13,071 nucleotides of DNA from Acidobacteriota bacterium (GTDB lineage: Bacteria; Acidobacteriota; Holophagae; Thermotomaculales; Thermotomaculaceae): positions 1 through 13,071 of the forward strand of contig JALWHA010000129.1 of the NCBI GenBank assembly GCA_027038695.1. Direction: 5' to 3'. A program made the translations under genes and the position numbers. The notes beneath the pieces were generated by a model. It saw only the letters and a list, made by a program, of their open reading frames with translations. It was not told the origin of the DNA and did no database searches. Positions 1 to 7,400 of the stretch are shown one piece after another. Positions within the stretch are counted from its first letter, which is position 1. Every line of letters begins with the position of its first letter.

Positions 1-298
1 TCCGACAGGCGCAAAAAGGGTTGCAGTTATTACGGTAAATGCCTTAGCTAATGGATTAAAGGGGCTTTATCACCTTACAAATTCCGGTTATGTTTCAAGG
101 TACGGGTTTGCTTTAAAGATCAAAGAGATACTAAAGCTAAAAAACAGCATTGTTCCCGTAAATTCGGAAATTTTCAACCTGAAAGCAAAAAGACCTGAAT
201 TTTCCGCGATGAACAATTATTTGATAAAAAAAACATTAAACAAAGAAATCCCTGAATGGCATGAAGATTTAAAAGAATTTTTGAAGGAGATACAATGA
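1..298 (+). CDS. rmlD: dTDP-4-dehydrorhamnose reductase, C-terminal part (5' end outside window)
   Basis: RmlD reduces dTDP-4-dehydro-L-rhamnose to dTDP-L-rhamnose with NAD(P)H, the last step in making the rhamnose donor for surface polysaccharides. Only the last 98 residues are present, read in the frame starting at base 2. The segment GLYHLTNSGYVSRYGFA matches the conserved C-terminal substrate-domain stretch of RmlD (usually G-YH-(T/A)--G--SWYEFA). The later pattern V--V-SE-F-L-A-RP-FS-M-N matches the family's RP-YS-L-N region. It ends with the usual W-E-L--FL helix. The N-terminal Rossmann half and the YxxxK catalytic site lie outside the window. Its TGA overlaps the manC ATG (ATGA), so the two are probably translationally coupled in one polysaccharide-precursor operon. 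A different extended short-chain dehydrogenase is possible but less likely. Confidence 0.85.
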   Translation, partial: PTGAKRVAVITVNALANGLKGLYHLTNSGYVSRYGFALKIKEILKLKNSIVPVNSEIFNLKAKRPEFSAMNNYLIKKTLNKEIPEWHEDLKEFLKEIQ

Positions 299-1707
299 GG
301 GAAATAATCAATATCGTTCTAGCGGGAGGAAGCGGGACAAGGCTATGGCCGATCAGCAGAACATTACTTCCCAAGCAATTTTTAAAACTTTACGGAGATT
401 TATCCTTTTTTCAACAAACGATATTAAGGCATAAAGATTTTACGAATAAAACCATAGTGGTGGTGAACGACAAGCAGTACTTTCTTGCTCTGGAGCAACT
501 TGAAGAAATAGAAATGGAAGATAAAGTTACATTTGTTATAGAAACCGCGGCAAGAAACACCGCTCCCGCCATATGCCTTGCCTCCATGCTTTTAAGAGGA
601 GAGGACATTGCCATAGTAACACCCTCTGACCATTTAATAACAAATACCGAAAATTACAGATCGGATTTTGAAAGCGCGGTGAAATTCTTAGGTAACGACA
701 GAATTTTAACATTCGGGATCAAACCGGAATCTCCTAAAACAGACTACGGTTATATTGAAACAGGTGACAAACTTGAAAATAATGTTTTTAAAACCGTAAA
801 ATTTCATGAAAAACCGAATAAACAAACTGCCGAAACCTATCTACAAAAAGGAAACTTCTTCTGGAACAGCGGGATTTTTGCATTTAAAATTAAAACATTT
901 TTAACCGAACTTGAAAAATTTGAACCTGAAATGTACAGGTTATGCGGTGAAACGTTTTTAAACAGCAAAATACAGGGAAATATTATAAGGTTTAAAAGGG
1001 AATTAATGGAAAAAATCCCGGCAAACAGTATTGATTACGCGGTAATGGAAAAAACAGACAAAGGAATAACAAAATTAGCGTCTTTTGACTGGTCTGACGT
1101 GGGAAGTTTTGATTCCCTCTACCAAATCCACAAAAAAGACGAAAACAACAACGCCATATACAATCAGGAAAATTTGATCAATATAGGCTCTAAGAACAAC
1201 CTTATAGTTACATCCGAGAAAAGAAACATGGTAACCATAGATATAAGCGACCTAATTATCGTTGACACAAAAGACGGGATATTAATTTCAAATAAAGGCA
1301 GTTCTTCCAAAGTAAGAGAAGCCGTCAACCTATTAAAACAAAACAACAGTGAAATTGTTGAAAGCCACGTTACAACCTTCAGGCCGTGGGGAAGTTTTAC
1401 CGTACTAGCGGAAAATAAAAATTACAAAGTAAAAAAGATCTATGTAAAACCCCACAAAAGGCTTTCACTCCAATACCACAAAAACAGAAGTGAGCATTGG
1501 GTTGTGGTAACAGGAAGAGCAAAGGTAACCATAGGGGACGCGGTTATGTTAATTAAGGAAAACGAAAGCGTTTATGTGGCTATAGGAGAAAGGCACAGGA
1601 TAGAAAACCCTACCGATAGCGATCTGGAAATAATAGAAATTCAGGTAGGCTACCCTTTAACTGAAGACGATATAGTGAGAATAGAAGACGATTATAAAAG
1701 AGAGTAA
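295..1707 (+). CDS. manC: Bifunctional mannose-1-phosphate guanylyltransferase / mannose-6-phosphate isomerase (type II PMI)
   Basis: This cytoplasmic enzyme makes GDP-mannose from mannose-1-phosphate and GTP; its C-terminal cupin domain interconverts fructose-6-P and mannose-6-P. The N-terminal nucleotidyltransferase shows GGSGTRLWP (11-19) followed by LPKQF, TPSDH (109-113), NSGIF (191-195), IDYAVMEK (246-253) and WSDVGS (266-271). The isomerase domain (about 355-470) carries QYHKNRSEHWVVVTG (393-407), which includes the metal-binding His/Glu set, and GERHRIENP (431-439). The 470-residue length is normal for the bifunctional ManC/CpsB/AlgA family. The ATG start is supported by AAGGAG at 284-289, five bases upstream, and by the 4-base overlap with rmlD. 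The product feeds GDP-mannose, and through it possibly GDP-fucose or perosamine, to glycan synthesis. It is the last gene on this strand; the opposing gene ends one base after its stop. Confidence 0.96.
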   Translation: MREIINIVLAGGSGTRLWPISRTLLPKQFLKLYGDLSFFQQTILRHKDFTNKTIVVVNDKQYFLALEQLEEIEMEDKVTFVIETAARNTAPAICLASMLLRGEDIAIVTPSDHLITNTENYRSDFESAVKFLGNDRILTFGIKPESPKTDYGYIETGDKLENNVFKTVKFHEKPNKQTAETYLQKGNFFWNSGIFAFKIKTFLTELEKFEPEMYRLCGETFLNSKIQGNIIRFKRELMEKIPANSIDYAVMEKTDKGITKLASFDWSDVGSFDSLYQIHKKDENNNAIYNQENLINIGSKNNLIVTSEKRNMVTIDISDLIIVDTKDGILISNKGSSSKVREAVNLLKQNNSEIVESHVTTFRPWGSFTVLAENKNYKVKKIYVKPHKRLSLQYHKNRSEHWVVVTGRAKVTIGDAVMLIKENESVYVAIGERHRIENPTDSDLEIIEIQVGYPLTEDDIVRIEDDYKRE

Positions 1708-1715
1708 ATTACTCT
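1701..1715. repeat. Perfect 7-bp inverted repeat across the convergent stop codons
   Basis: AGAGTAA, a single A, then TTACTCT. The two arms contain the TAA of manC and the TAA of the opposing Cys-rich gene. A one-base loop cannot form, so any hairpin would use only the outer AGAG/CTCT pairs, and neither side has a U-tract. I do not call it a terminator. No separate terminator is visible between the converging transcripts. Confidence 0.6.
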
Positions 1716-1900
1716 TCTTCTCCGAAAAAAAAGTAATGAGCGCATTCCTTTGAGCAAAACTCTCTTCCGCCCATGTTAAATGCACAATTTTTACAAAAAT
1801 AATTAAAACAGATGGGGCATTTTTTTAAAGTAGTCGTTTCTTTTTCGGTAATCCCGCATTTAACACACTTTTTTAAATTCCTGTCATTTTCAAAAGCCAT
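1709..1900 (-). CDS. Small eight-cysteine putative zinc-binding protein, function unknown
   Basis: This 63-residue protein has Cys at 12, 15, 28, 31, 36, 39, 49 and 53, plus His55, giving the spacing CxxC-x12-CxxC-x4-CxxC-x9-CxxxC-x-H. Four cysteine pairs in this order resemble two-zinc cross-brace folds (RING, FYVE, B-box-like), but I recognise no specific family. There is no signal peptide or membrane segment, so it is probably cytoplasmic. The C-terminus is FFFGEEE. The ATG lies one base after the histidine kinase stop, and GGTGA within the end of the kinase gene is a plausible ribosome site, so it should be co-transcribed and coupled with that gene. It is the last gene of the minus-strand cluster. 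The regular Cys pairs and tight fit between neighbours argue for a real gene. An adaptor or metal-sensing role would be a guess. Confidence 0.75.
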   Translation of the reverse strand: MAFENDRNLKKCVKCGITEKETTTLKKCPICFNYFCKNCAFNMGGREFCSKECAHYFFFGEEE

Positions 1901-1901
1901 A

Positions 1902-2696
1902 TTATTTCACCGGAAGTTTAACTATAAAGACGGTGCCGACACCCTTTTTACTGTTAACGATTATCTCTCCCCCGTGTGCCTCAACGGCGAGTTTACAAAA
2001 GGCAAGGCCTATTCCTTTGTTAAGTTCGTTTTTGGAAAAAACGGGATTAAGTTGAACAAATTCTTCAAATATCTTTTCAAGGTCAACCTCTTCCATTCCC
2101 TTGCCGTTATCTATCAATTTTATTTCAAAAATGTTTTTCTCTTTATCCATTGAAACGGAAATTTCAATCCTCCCTTTGCCCTTTTCGGTATATTTTAGAG
2201 AATTGGCGATTAAATTTTCCAGAACCCTTTTTATTATCTCCCTGTCAATATACACGGTATCAAAAGATTGAGGTGGGTAAAATACAATCTCTTTTTTCTC
2301 GAGTTCAAGAGCAATTTGAAAAGTCTCTCTCGCCTCTTCCACAAGATTAGGCAGATCGGTAGCTTCTTTTTTTATCTCAAAGGTTTTGCCTGAATACTTA
2401 GCAATATCTAACGCATTCAAAATCATAGTGAATACACGGTTGGCAGAGTCAAGGGCAATGTTTAAATATTTCTTTCTTTCCCTTTCATTTATCTCTTCGT
2501 CTCTTGCAATTTCCAACGCGGTTTTTACTGCGGAAAGAGGGTTTTTCATATCGTGAACAAACATCTCAAGGTATTTTTTTTGATTTTCAGTTTTTTCTTT
2601 TTCGGATAAAATTGCATTTTTCGTTTTAAAATAAACAACAATTAATACCGCATTTAAGAAAATACTGATACAAAAAGCGATAATGATTCCATTCAT
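1902..2696 (-). CDS. Membrane-anchored sensor histidine kinase without sensory domain
   Basis: A 264-residue two-component kinase. One N-terminal membrane helix (about 4-23) is followed by a short linker, the HisKA dimerisation/phosphotransfer helix with FVHDMKNPLSAV (phospho-acceptor His48), and a HATPase_c domain. The ATPase domain shows the N-box ENLIANSLKY (160-169), DNGKGM (196-201) and GIGLAF (228-233). All motifs needed for autophosphorylation look intact. No periplasmic loop, PAS, GAF or HAMP domain exists, so the signal must come through the membrane helix or a partner protein. No response regulator with a receiver domain lies in the window. The gene sits 31 bases after an ABC permease gene and may be co-transcribed or have its own promoter in that gap. 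There is no clear Shine-Dalgarno sequence before the ATG. Its target is unknown. Confidence 0.93.
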   Translation of the reverse strand: MNGIIIAFCISIFLNAVLIVVYFKTKNAILSEKEKTENQKKYLEMFVHDMKNPLSAVKTALEIARDEEINERERKKYLNIALDSANRVFTMILNALDIAKYSGKTFEIKKEATDLPNLVEEARETFQIALELEKKEIVFYPPQSFDTVYIDREIIKRVLENLIANSLKYTEKGKGRIEISVSMDKEKNIFEIKLIDNGKGMEEVDLEKIFEEFVQLNPVFSKNELNKGIGLAFCKLAVEAHGGEIIVNSKKGVGTVFIVKLPVK

Positions 2697-2702
2697 ATCA
2701 AT

Positions 2703-2731
2703 ATTATTGAACTTTTTTAATAATTAATCAA
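2703..2731 (-). promoter_or_regulatory. Candidate sigma-70-like promoter for the histidine kinase, possibly leaderless
   Basis: On the minus strand, TTGATT (2726-2731) and AATAAT (2703-2708) are separated by exactly 17 bases. Seven bases after the -10 box is the A of the kinase ATG, so a transcript from here would have almost no leader. That would fit the missing Shine-Dalgarno site. The spacer is very AT-rich, so a chance match is a real possibility. Confidence 0.3.
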
Positions 2732-3492
2732 TCAATTTTTAGAAAATTTTTTACACAAAGTACCGAAAGCGTTAGAAACACTCCGGGAATAACCGCAATA
2801 TATGGCGCCACCAGAATAAACTCCTTCCCGTCAGCGATAATGTTTCCCCAGGAAGGTAAAGGCGGCTTTATTCCTATGCCTAAAAAACTTAAAGAAGCCT
2901 CAATAATTATTGCCCCCGCAAAAGAAAGCAACAATTGAACAAGCAGGGGCGTTTTAATATTGGGAATTATGTGTTTCAATACCGCTTTTAAAACCCTTTC
3001 CCCGGAAACTATGGAGTAAACAAAATAGTCTTCTTTCAACTTTGAAATTATCAACCCTCTTGATATCCTTGCAAACCCGACCCAACCTGAAACGCTCAAA
3101 GCAACTATAACTCCCCAGACACCCCCCTTAAAAAAAGCGGCAAAAACCACCGCCAATAACATCCCCGGAAAGGATTGAAACACGTCAATAAGAGATACAA
3201 GTAATTTATCTACAAGCCCCCCTTTTACAGATGCGAAAAAGGCCACAAAAAAACCAACAATAAGGGATATTGATACGGACACAAAAGAAATGGAAAATGA
3301 TATTAACCCGCCTAAGCAAACCCTTGAAAGCAGGTCACGCCCGAGATAATCCGTACCGAAAGGATGGGAAAAAGACGGGGAAAGCAACCTTGAAGATAAA
3401 TCTATGGTGTAATAGTCTGGTTTAAACAAAACCCCGGCTACACAAAAGAGAAAAATCATTAAAAACAAGGCTTTATAAATTGCGTTTTTCAA
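2728..3492 (-). CDS. dppC: ABC transporter permease of the oligopeptide/dipeptide family (DppC/OppC type)
   Basis: Inner-membrane permease subunit, 254 residues, a little shorter than the usual 280-300. The N-terminal region has HPFGTDYLGRDLLSR, the DppC/OppC signature after the first helix. The C-terminal part has EASLSFLGIGIKPPLPSWGN, also typical of this subfamily, and there are about five to six hydrophobic segments. The EAA-type loop that contacts the ATPase lies around the segment leading to KHIIPN. The start is TTG at 3490-3492, chosen because AGGAGG (3500-3505) sits seven bases upstream; the GTG next to it is out of frame. The first 20 bases overlap the end of the DppB-type gene. Substrate could be peptides, nickel or another small compound. 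No solute-binding protein or ATPase gene is present in the window. Confidence 0.92.
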   Translation of the reverse strand: MKNAIYKALFLMIFLFCVAGVLFKPDYYTIDLSSRLLSPSFSHPFGTDYLGRDLLSRVCLGGLISFSISFVSVSISLIVGFFVAFFASVKGGLVDKLLVSLIDVFQSFPGMLLAVVFAAFFKGGVWGVIVALSVSGWVGFARISRGLIISKLKEDYFVYSIVSGERVLKAVLKHIIPNIKTPLLVQLLLSFAGAIIIEASLSFLGIGIKPPLPSWGNIIADGKEFILVAPYIAVIPGVFLTLSVLCVKNFLKID

Positions 3493-4405
3493 AGCTCACC
3501 CTCCTATCCAAAAACCCGATTAAAATATCCCCTATCAAGTTAGAGTAGATGTATATAACCGCAATAAATATTGCCAAAGATTGGACAAGGGGATAATCCC
3601 TTATGTTGATCGCCGTAATTAGAAGTAATCCTATACCGTCCCAGGAAAATATAGTCTCAGTAATAATGGCTCCCGTTAAAAGAAACCCTAATTGAAGAAA
3701 TAAAACCATAACTACCGGGATCAAAGCGTTTTTAACAATATGCTTGAAAAATATAAGATAATCTTTAATTCCCCTTGTTTTAAGCGCTACCGTAAACCTT
3801 TTGTCTGTCTGAGCCGACAACTCGTTTCTAAATATATGCAACAGGTAGCTTCCCATAGGAATAGAAAGAGTTAGTGCAGGTAAAAAAACATGGTAAAAAC
3901 CGCCTGTTCCTGAAACGGGGAATAGTTTAAGTTTAACCGAAAACAAAATTAAAAGAAGAATACCGAGCCAGAAAGAGGGGATAGACATTCCTATTGTCGC
4001 CCAAAAGATTATCAACCTGTCAAGGAACCTGTTTTTAAACCTTACCGCAAGAAAAGAAAGGGAAAAAGAAATAAAAATCGCCATAAAAAAAGCAACACTT
4101 CCCAAAAAAAGGGTGTTTTTAAATTTGGATCTTATTACCGTAAAGCAGGGTTTTCCGAAATAAATTGACTTACCGCCCCCTTTAAAAAAAACATTTTTCA
4201 AAAAAAACATTGCTTGAATCGTAATAGGTTTATCAAGAGCATACTCCCTCTCAACCTTCTCTTTCATTACTCCTGAAGCATTCTCCCCTACGAGTATGTC
4301 TATCGGGTTTCCCGGGGCAATATGGATCAGCATAAAAACCGTCAAAACAACGGCAATTACGGTAGGAATAGAAAAAAGAATTCTTTTAACAATATAATCA
4401 ATCAT
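3473..4405 (-). CDS. dppB: ABC transporter permease of the oligopeptide/dipeptide family (DppB/OppB type)
   Basis: Partner of the DppC-type subunit in the membrane channel, about 310 residues, normal for DppB/OppB. The N-terminus MIDYIVKRILFSIPTVI matches the family start (a Tyr/Ile-Arg-rich segment leading into helix 1). Next come the HIAPGNPID motif and the conserved YALDKPI region. Later features are the IGMSIPSFWLGILLLI helix, FPVSGTGG, and the C-terminal stretch around ETIFSWDGIGLLL with RDYPLVQ. I chose ATG 4403-4405; an in-frame TTG eight codons upstream lacks a ribosome site and adds a tail atypical for the family. The start overlaps the regulator's end by 8 bases, implying translational coupling. 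The substrate cannot be told from the sequence; linkage to glnN favours peptide uptake. Confidence 0.92.
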   Translation of the reverse strand: MIDYIVKRILFSIPTVIAVVLTVFMLIHIAPGNPIDILVGENASGVMKEKVEREYALDKPITIQAMFFLKNVFFKGGGKSIYFGKPCFTVIRSKFKNTLFLGSVAFFMAIFISFSLSFLAVRFKNRFLDRLIIFWATIGMSIPSFWLGILLLILFSVKLKLFPVSGTGGFYHVFLPALTLSIPMGSYLLHIFRNELSAQTDKRFTVALKTRGIKDYLIFFKHIVKNALIPVVMVLFLQLGFLLTGAIITETIFSWDGIGLLLITAINIRDYPLVQSLAIFIAVIYIYSNLIGDILIGFLDRRVSFEKRNL

Positions 4406-7400
4406 TTTTAATACCCAATTTGTCGGCAAGTTGATGAAGCCTTTGCCTTGAAATCCCTAATTCCTTGGACGCTCTGGTATAATTACCGTTGTACCTTGCG
4501 AGAGCCTCTTTTATAAACCTTCTCCTAAAATCCAATTCCGCCTCTTTTAGTTTCCCTGTTTTTACAATATTCGCAGGCTTTACATATTCAGGCAAATGTT
4601 CAATATCAATAATCCTGTCGTTTCCCGACAAAATTATAGCTCCAGTTATAATATTCTGAAGTTCTCTGACATTTCCCTTATAATCATACTGCTTCAATAC
4701 ATCTAACACCTTATATGAAAAGGATTTCCCGTTTCCCATTTCGTTGGTTTTTAAAAAATAAACCGCCAGCAAGGGAATATCTTCTCTTCTTTCGTTTAAA
4801 GAGGGAGTCTTGATAGTATAAGCGTTTATTCGAAAGTAAAGGTCTTCCCTGAATTTCCCTTCCTTAATCAATTTTTTTAAATTTCTGTTAGTAGCAAACA
4901 CAAACCTTGCGTTAACCTTTTTTACCCTTGTACTGCCGAGAGGGGTAAATTCCCTTTCCTGTAAAACCCTGAGCAATTTTGCCTGCAACATCAAAGGCAT
5001 TTCACCTATTTCGTCAAGAAACACCGTTCCGTCCCCGGCAATTTCAAGCAATCCCCGTTTAGGAGAATACGCCCCGCTAAAAGCCCCTTTTTCATAACCG
5101 AACAGTTCGCTTTCAAGCAAATTTGAGGGAATAGCCGCACAGTTAATAGGAACAAACCTATTTCTCTTTCGTCTTGAGCAATAATGCAACGCCCTTGCCA
5201 CCAATTCCTTGCCGGTTCCGCTTTCTCCCGTAATTAAAACAGGCACGTTAAAATCGGCAACTTTTAAAATACTCTGCTTCAAAAAACCGACCGCCTCACT
5301 TTTACCTATTATCTCATTAAAGAAATCGCATTCGTTGTTTTGGGAAAACACTTCATTTTCCGAATAAACAAATTTAATATAAGAAGCAACAAGGCTTAAC
5401 AAAAACCTTAAAAGAGGGAAAAAATCATTGTCAACCTCAGTATCGCTTACAAGGCAAACATTCTTTTCCCCGTCCGTTAAAACAAAAGGCCATTCATTTT
5501 CAACATCCTCTTTAAAAGGCACAAGATTTAAAACATTTAACCCCAACCATCTTGCAAACTCGTCCAAAACTTTTTTTACGGTATAAACCTCACCTTTCTT
5601 AGAGTATTCAAAAGCCTGATTGAACAAAACAAACAACTCGGGATCAAATTTGGCTTTCTTCTTTCTCACAATAGCCTCTCTGTATACCGAAGCAAACTCG
5701 CCGTTAAAATGTCTTACCGCCGAATAATCTCTCTCAATCAAATCGTCTTCCAATACAAAAACAAGCCTGGGGTACCTTTTTAAAAGTTCGCATTTTATTA
5801 AAAAAACCGTATGCCTCAAAGGACAACTTTCAACCTCTCGGTAAAAATCATACACATCGGCAAGATTCGTTTCAAATAACAGAAGTTTCAACCATTTATA
5901 TAGATACGGTTGAAGTTTATCGTGCCCTTTTAATTCCCATTTTTTAAAATATTCTCCGGCTTTCTCCAAATCACCTTTAAAATATGAAAGCTCAATCTTT
6001 TTATAGGTAATTTCTCTTTTAAACAGTTCTATATCACTTTCTTTTTCAAAAAGGTTAAGATAATATTCGCTTTTTTCAAAATCACCCATATCCTGATAAA
6101 TTGTTACCAAAACAAAGTGGATTTGAGGCAACTCCGTATCTAAATTATGCTTTTTCGCCACATTAAAGGCTTCAAGCATATAACTTTCAGCCTCCTTAGC
6201 CCTTGACGCAAAAGCGTTGATCTTAGCCAATGCCTTTAACAGGTAAATCTGCTCCCTGTAATACTCGGTACCCTTTACCTTCAAATAGGCTTTTAAAAAA
6301 TACTTGTAACTCCTGTCAAGTTCACACATTATTATGTCAATATGTGACAAATTATACTCAACATCTTCGAATATGCCTTCATTTTCAATATCAACGGCAA
6401 TCTTAAGCGCTTTTAAATAATAGTCTCTTGCGGTGAAAAAATCCTCGGTGTAATACATTACGTTTCCGAAATGCTTATAAGCCAAAGCAAGCTCAAGGAA
6501 ATTATTTTCTCTTTGAGCATACTCTATTGCTTTTTCAAAAAACTTCAAATAAACATCGCCTTCTTTATTAAAATAAGAATACAAGGCATAAAACCTATAA
6601 TAAACGGCGTCCTTTTTGCCGTAGCCGTTTAAAAGAATGTTTAAGGCTTTAAAATCCCTTTTTTTAAATGCCAATTCCAGAGCACAATATCCGTCAACCT
6701 TAATTTCTTTTAATCGTTTTCCTATTAAAGCAGAAACAAGGTAATAAAAAGAATGAAAAAATTTATTTTTTTCGCAAAACGATATAAGTTCGTCAAACCT
6801 ATTTAAAAAGTATAGAGATTCGACAACAAAGGAGAAAAAATCCCTCTTCGGGGAATCCCCCCATAAAGATAAAGCCTTTTTGAAATTATCGGCACAATAC
6901 CAGAAAAATGCCTTTACGTTGTTATCAATATTTTCCCTCTTTTCAACAAATTCAGCCAGATCTACCTTGCCTTTGTGCTTTTTTAAAAAATCCTTTTCTG
7001 AAATAATTAAAGAATAATACCTTTTTACCGCATTTTCCAAAATCGCCTTAACCTTTTTACCGATAACAGGTTTAACTTGAAGCGGGAAGATACATTTACC
7101 GTTTTTAAAAAAACCTTTTTTCTCTCCTGTTAAATTTTCCTTTTCTTTTTTTAAATCTTCTATTTCCTCTTCTGACAAACCGAGTGAGCGAACCGTTTCC
7201 TCCCGGGACGGGAAATCCCCTTTTTCAAGAAGATAAACAAAAGAACAAAAAAGTTTTGAGGATTCAACATTGAGTTTATTGGCAAATCTTTGAAAAGAAT
7301 ACTCGGCGAAAATATAGTTTTCCAGGCCAATATCCTCCGATAGCACAGGATTAAACAACACCGCTTTACCTTCCAAAAGCAATCTGTTATAAACGGGTGA

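Noticed and set aside
1640..1675. Small palindrome GGTAG/CTACC near the manC end as a terminator of the minus-strand operon
   Set aside because: The loop is one base and no T-run follows on the minus strand, so it is not a credible intrinsic terminator.
1812..2350. Plus-strand open frames opposite the histidine kinase and Cys-rich genes
   Set aside because: They lie antisense to genes with clear domain motifs, show no recognisable domains and have no convincing ribosome sites.
4406..4429. Upstream TTG start for the DppB-type permease
   Set aside because: It lacks a ribosome site and would add eight residues before the typical MxxYIxKRI start of the family.
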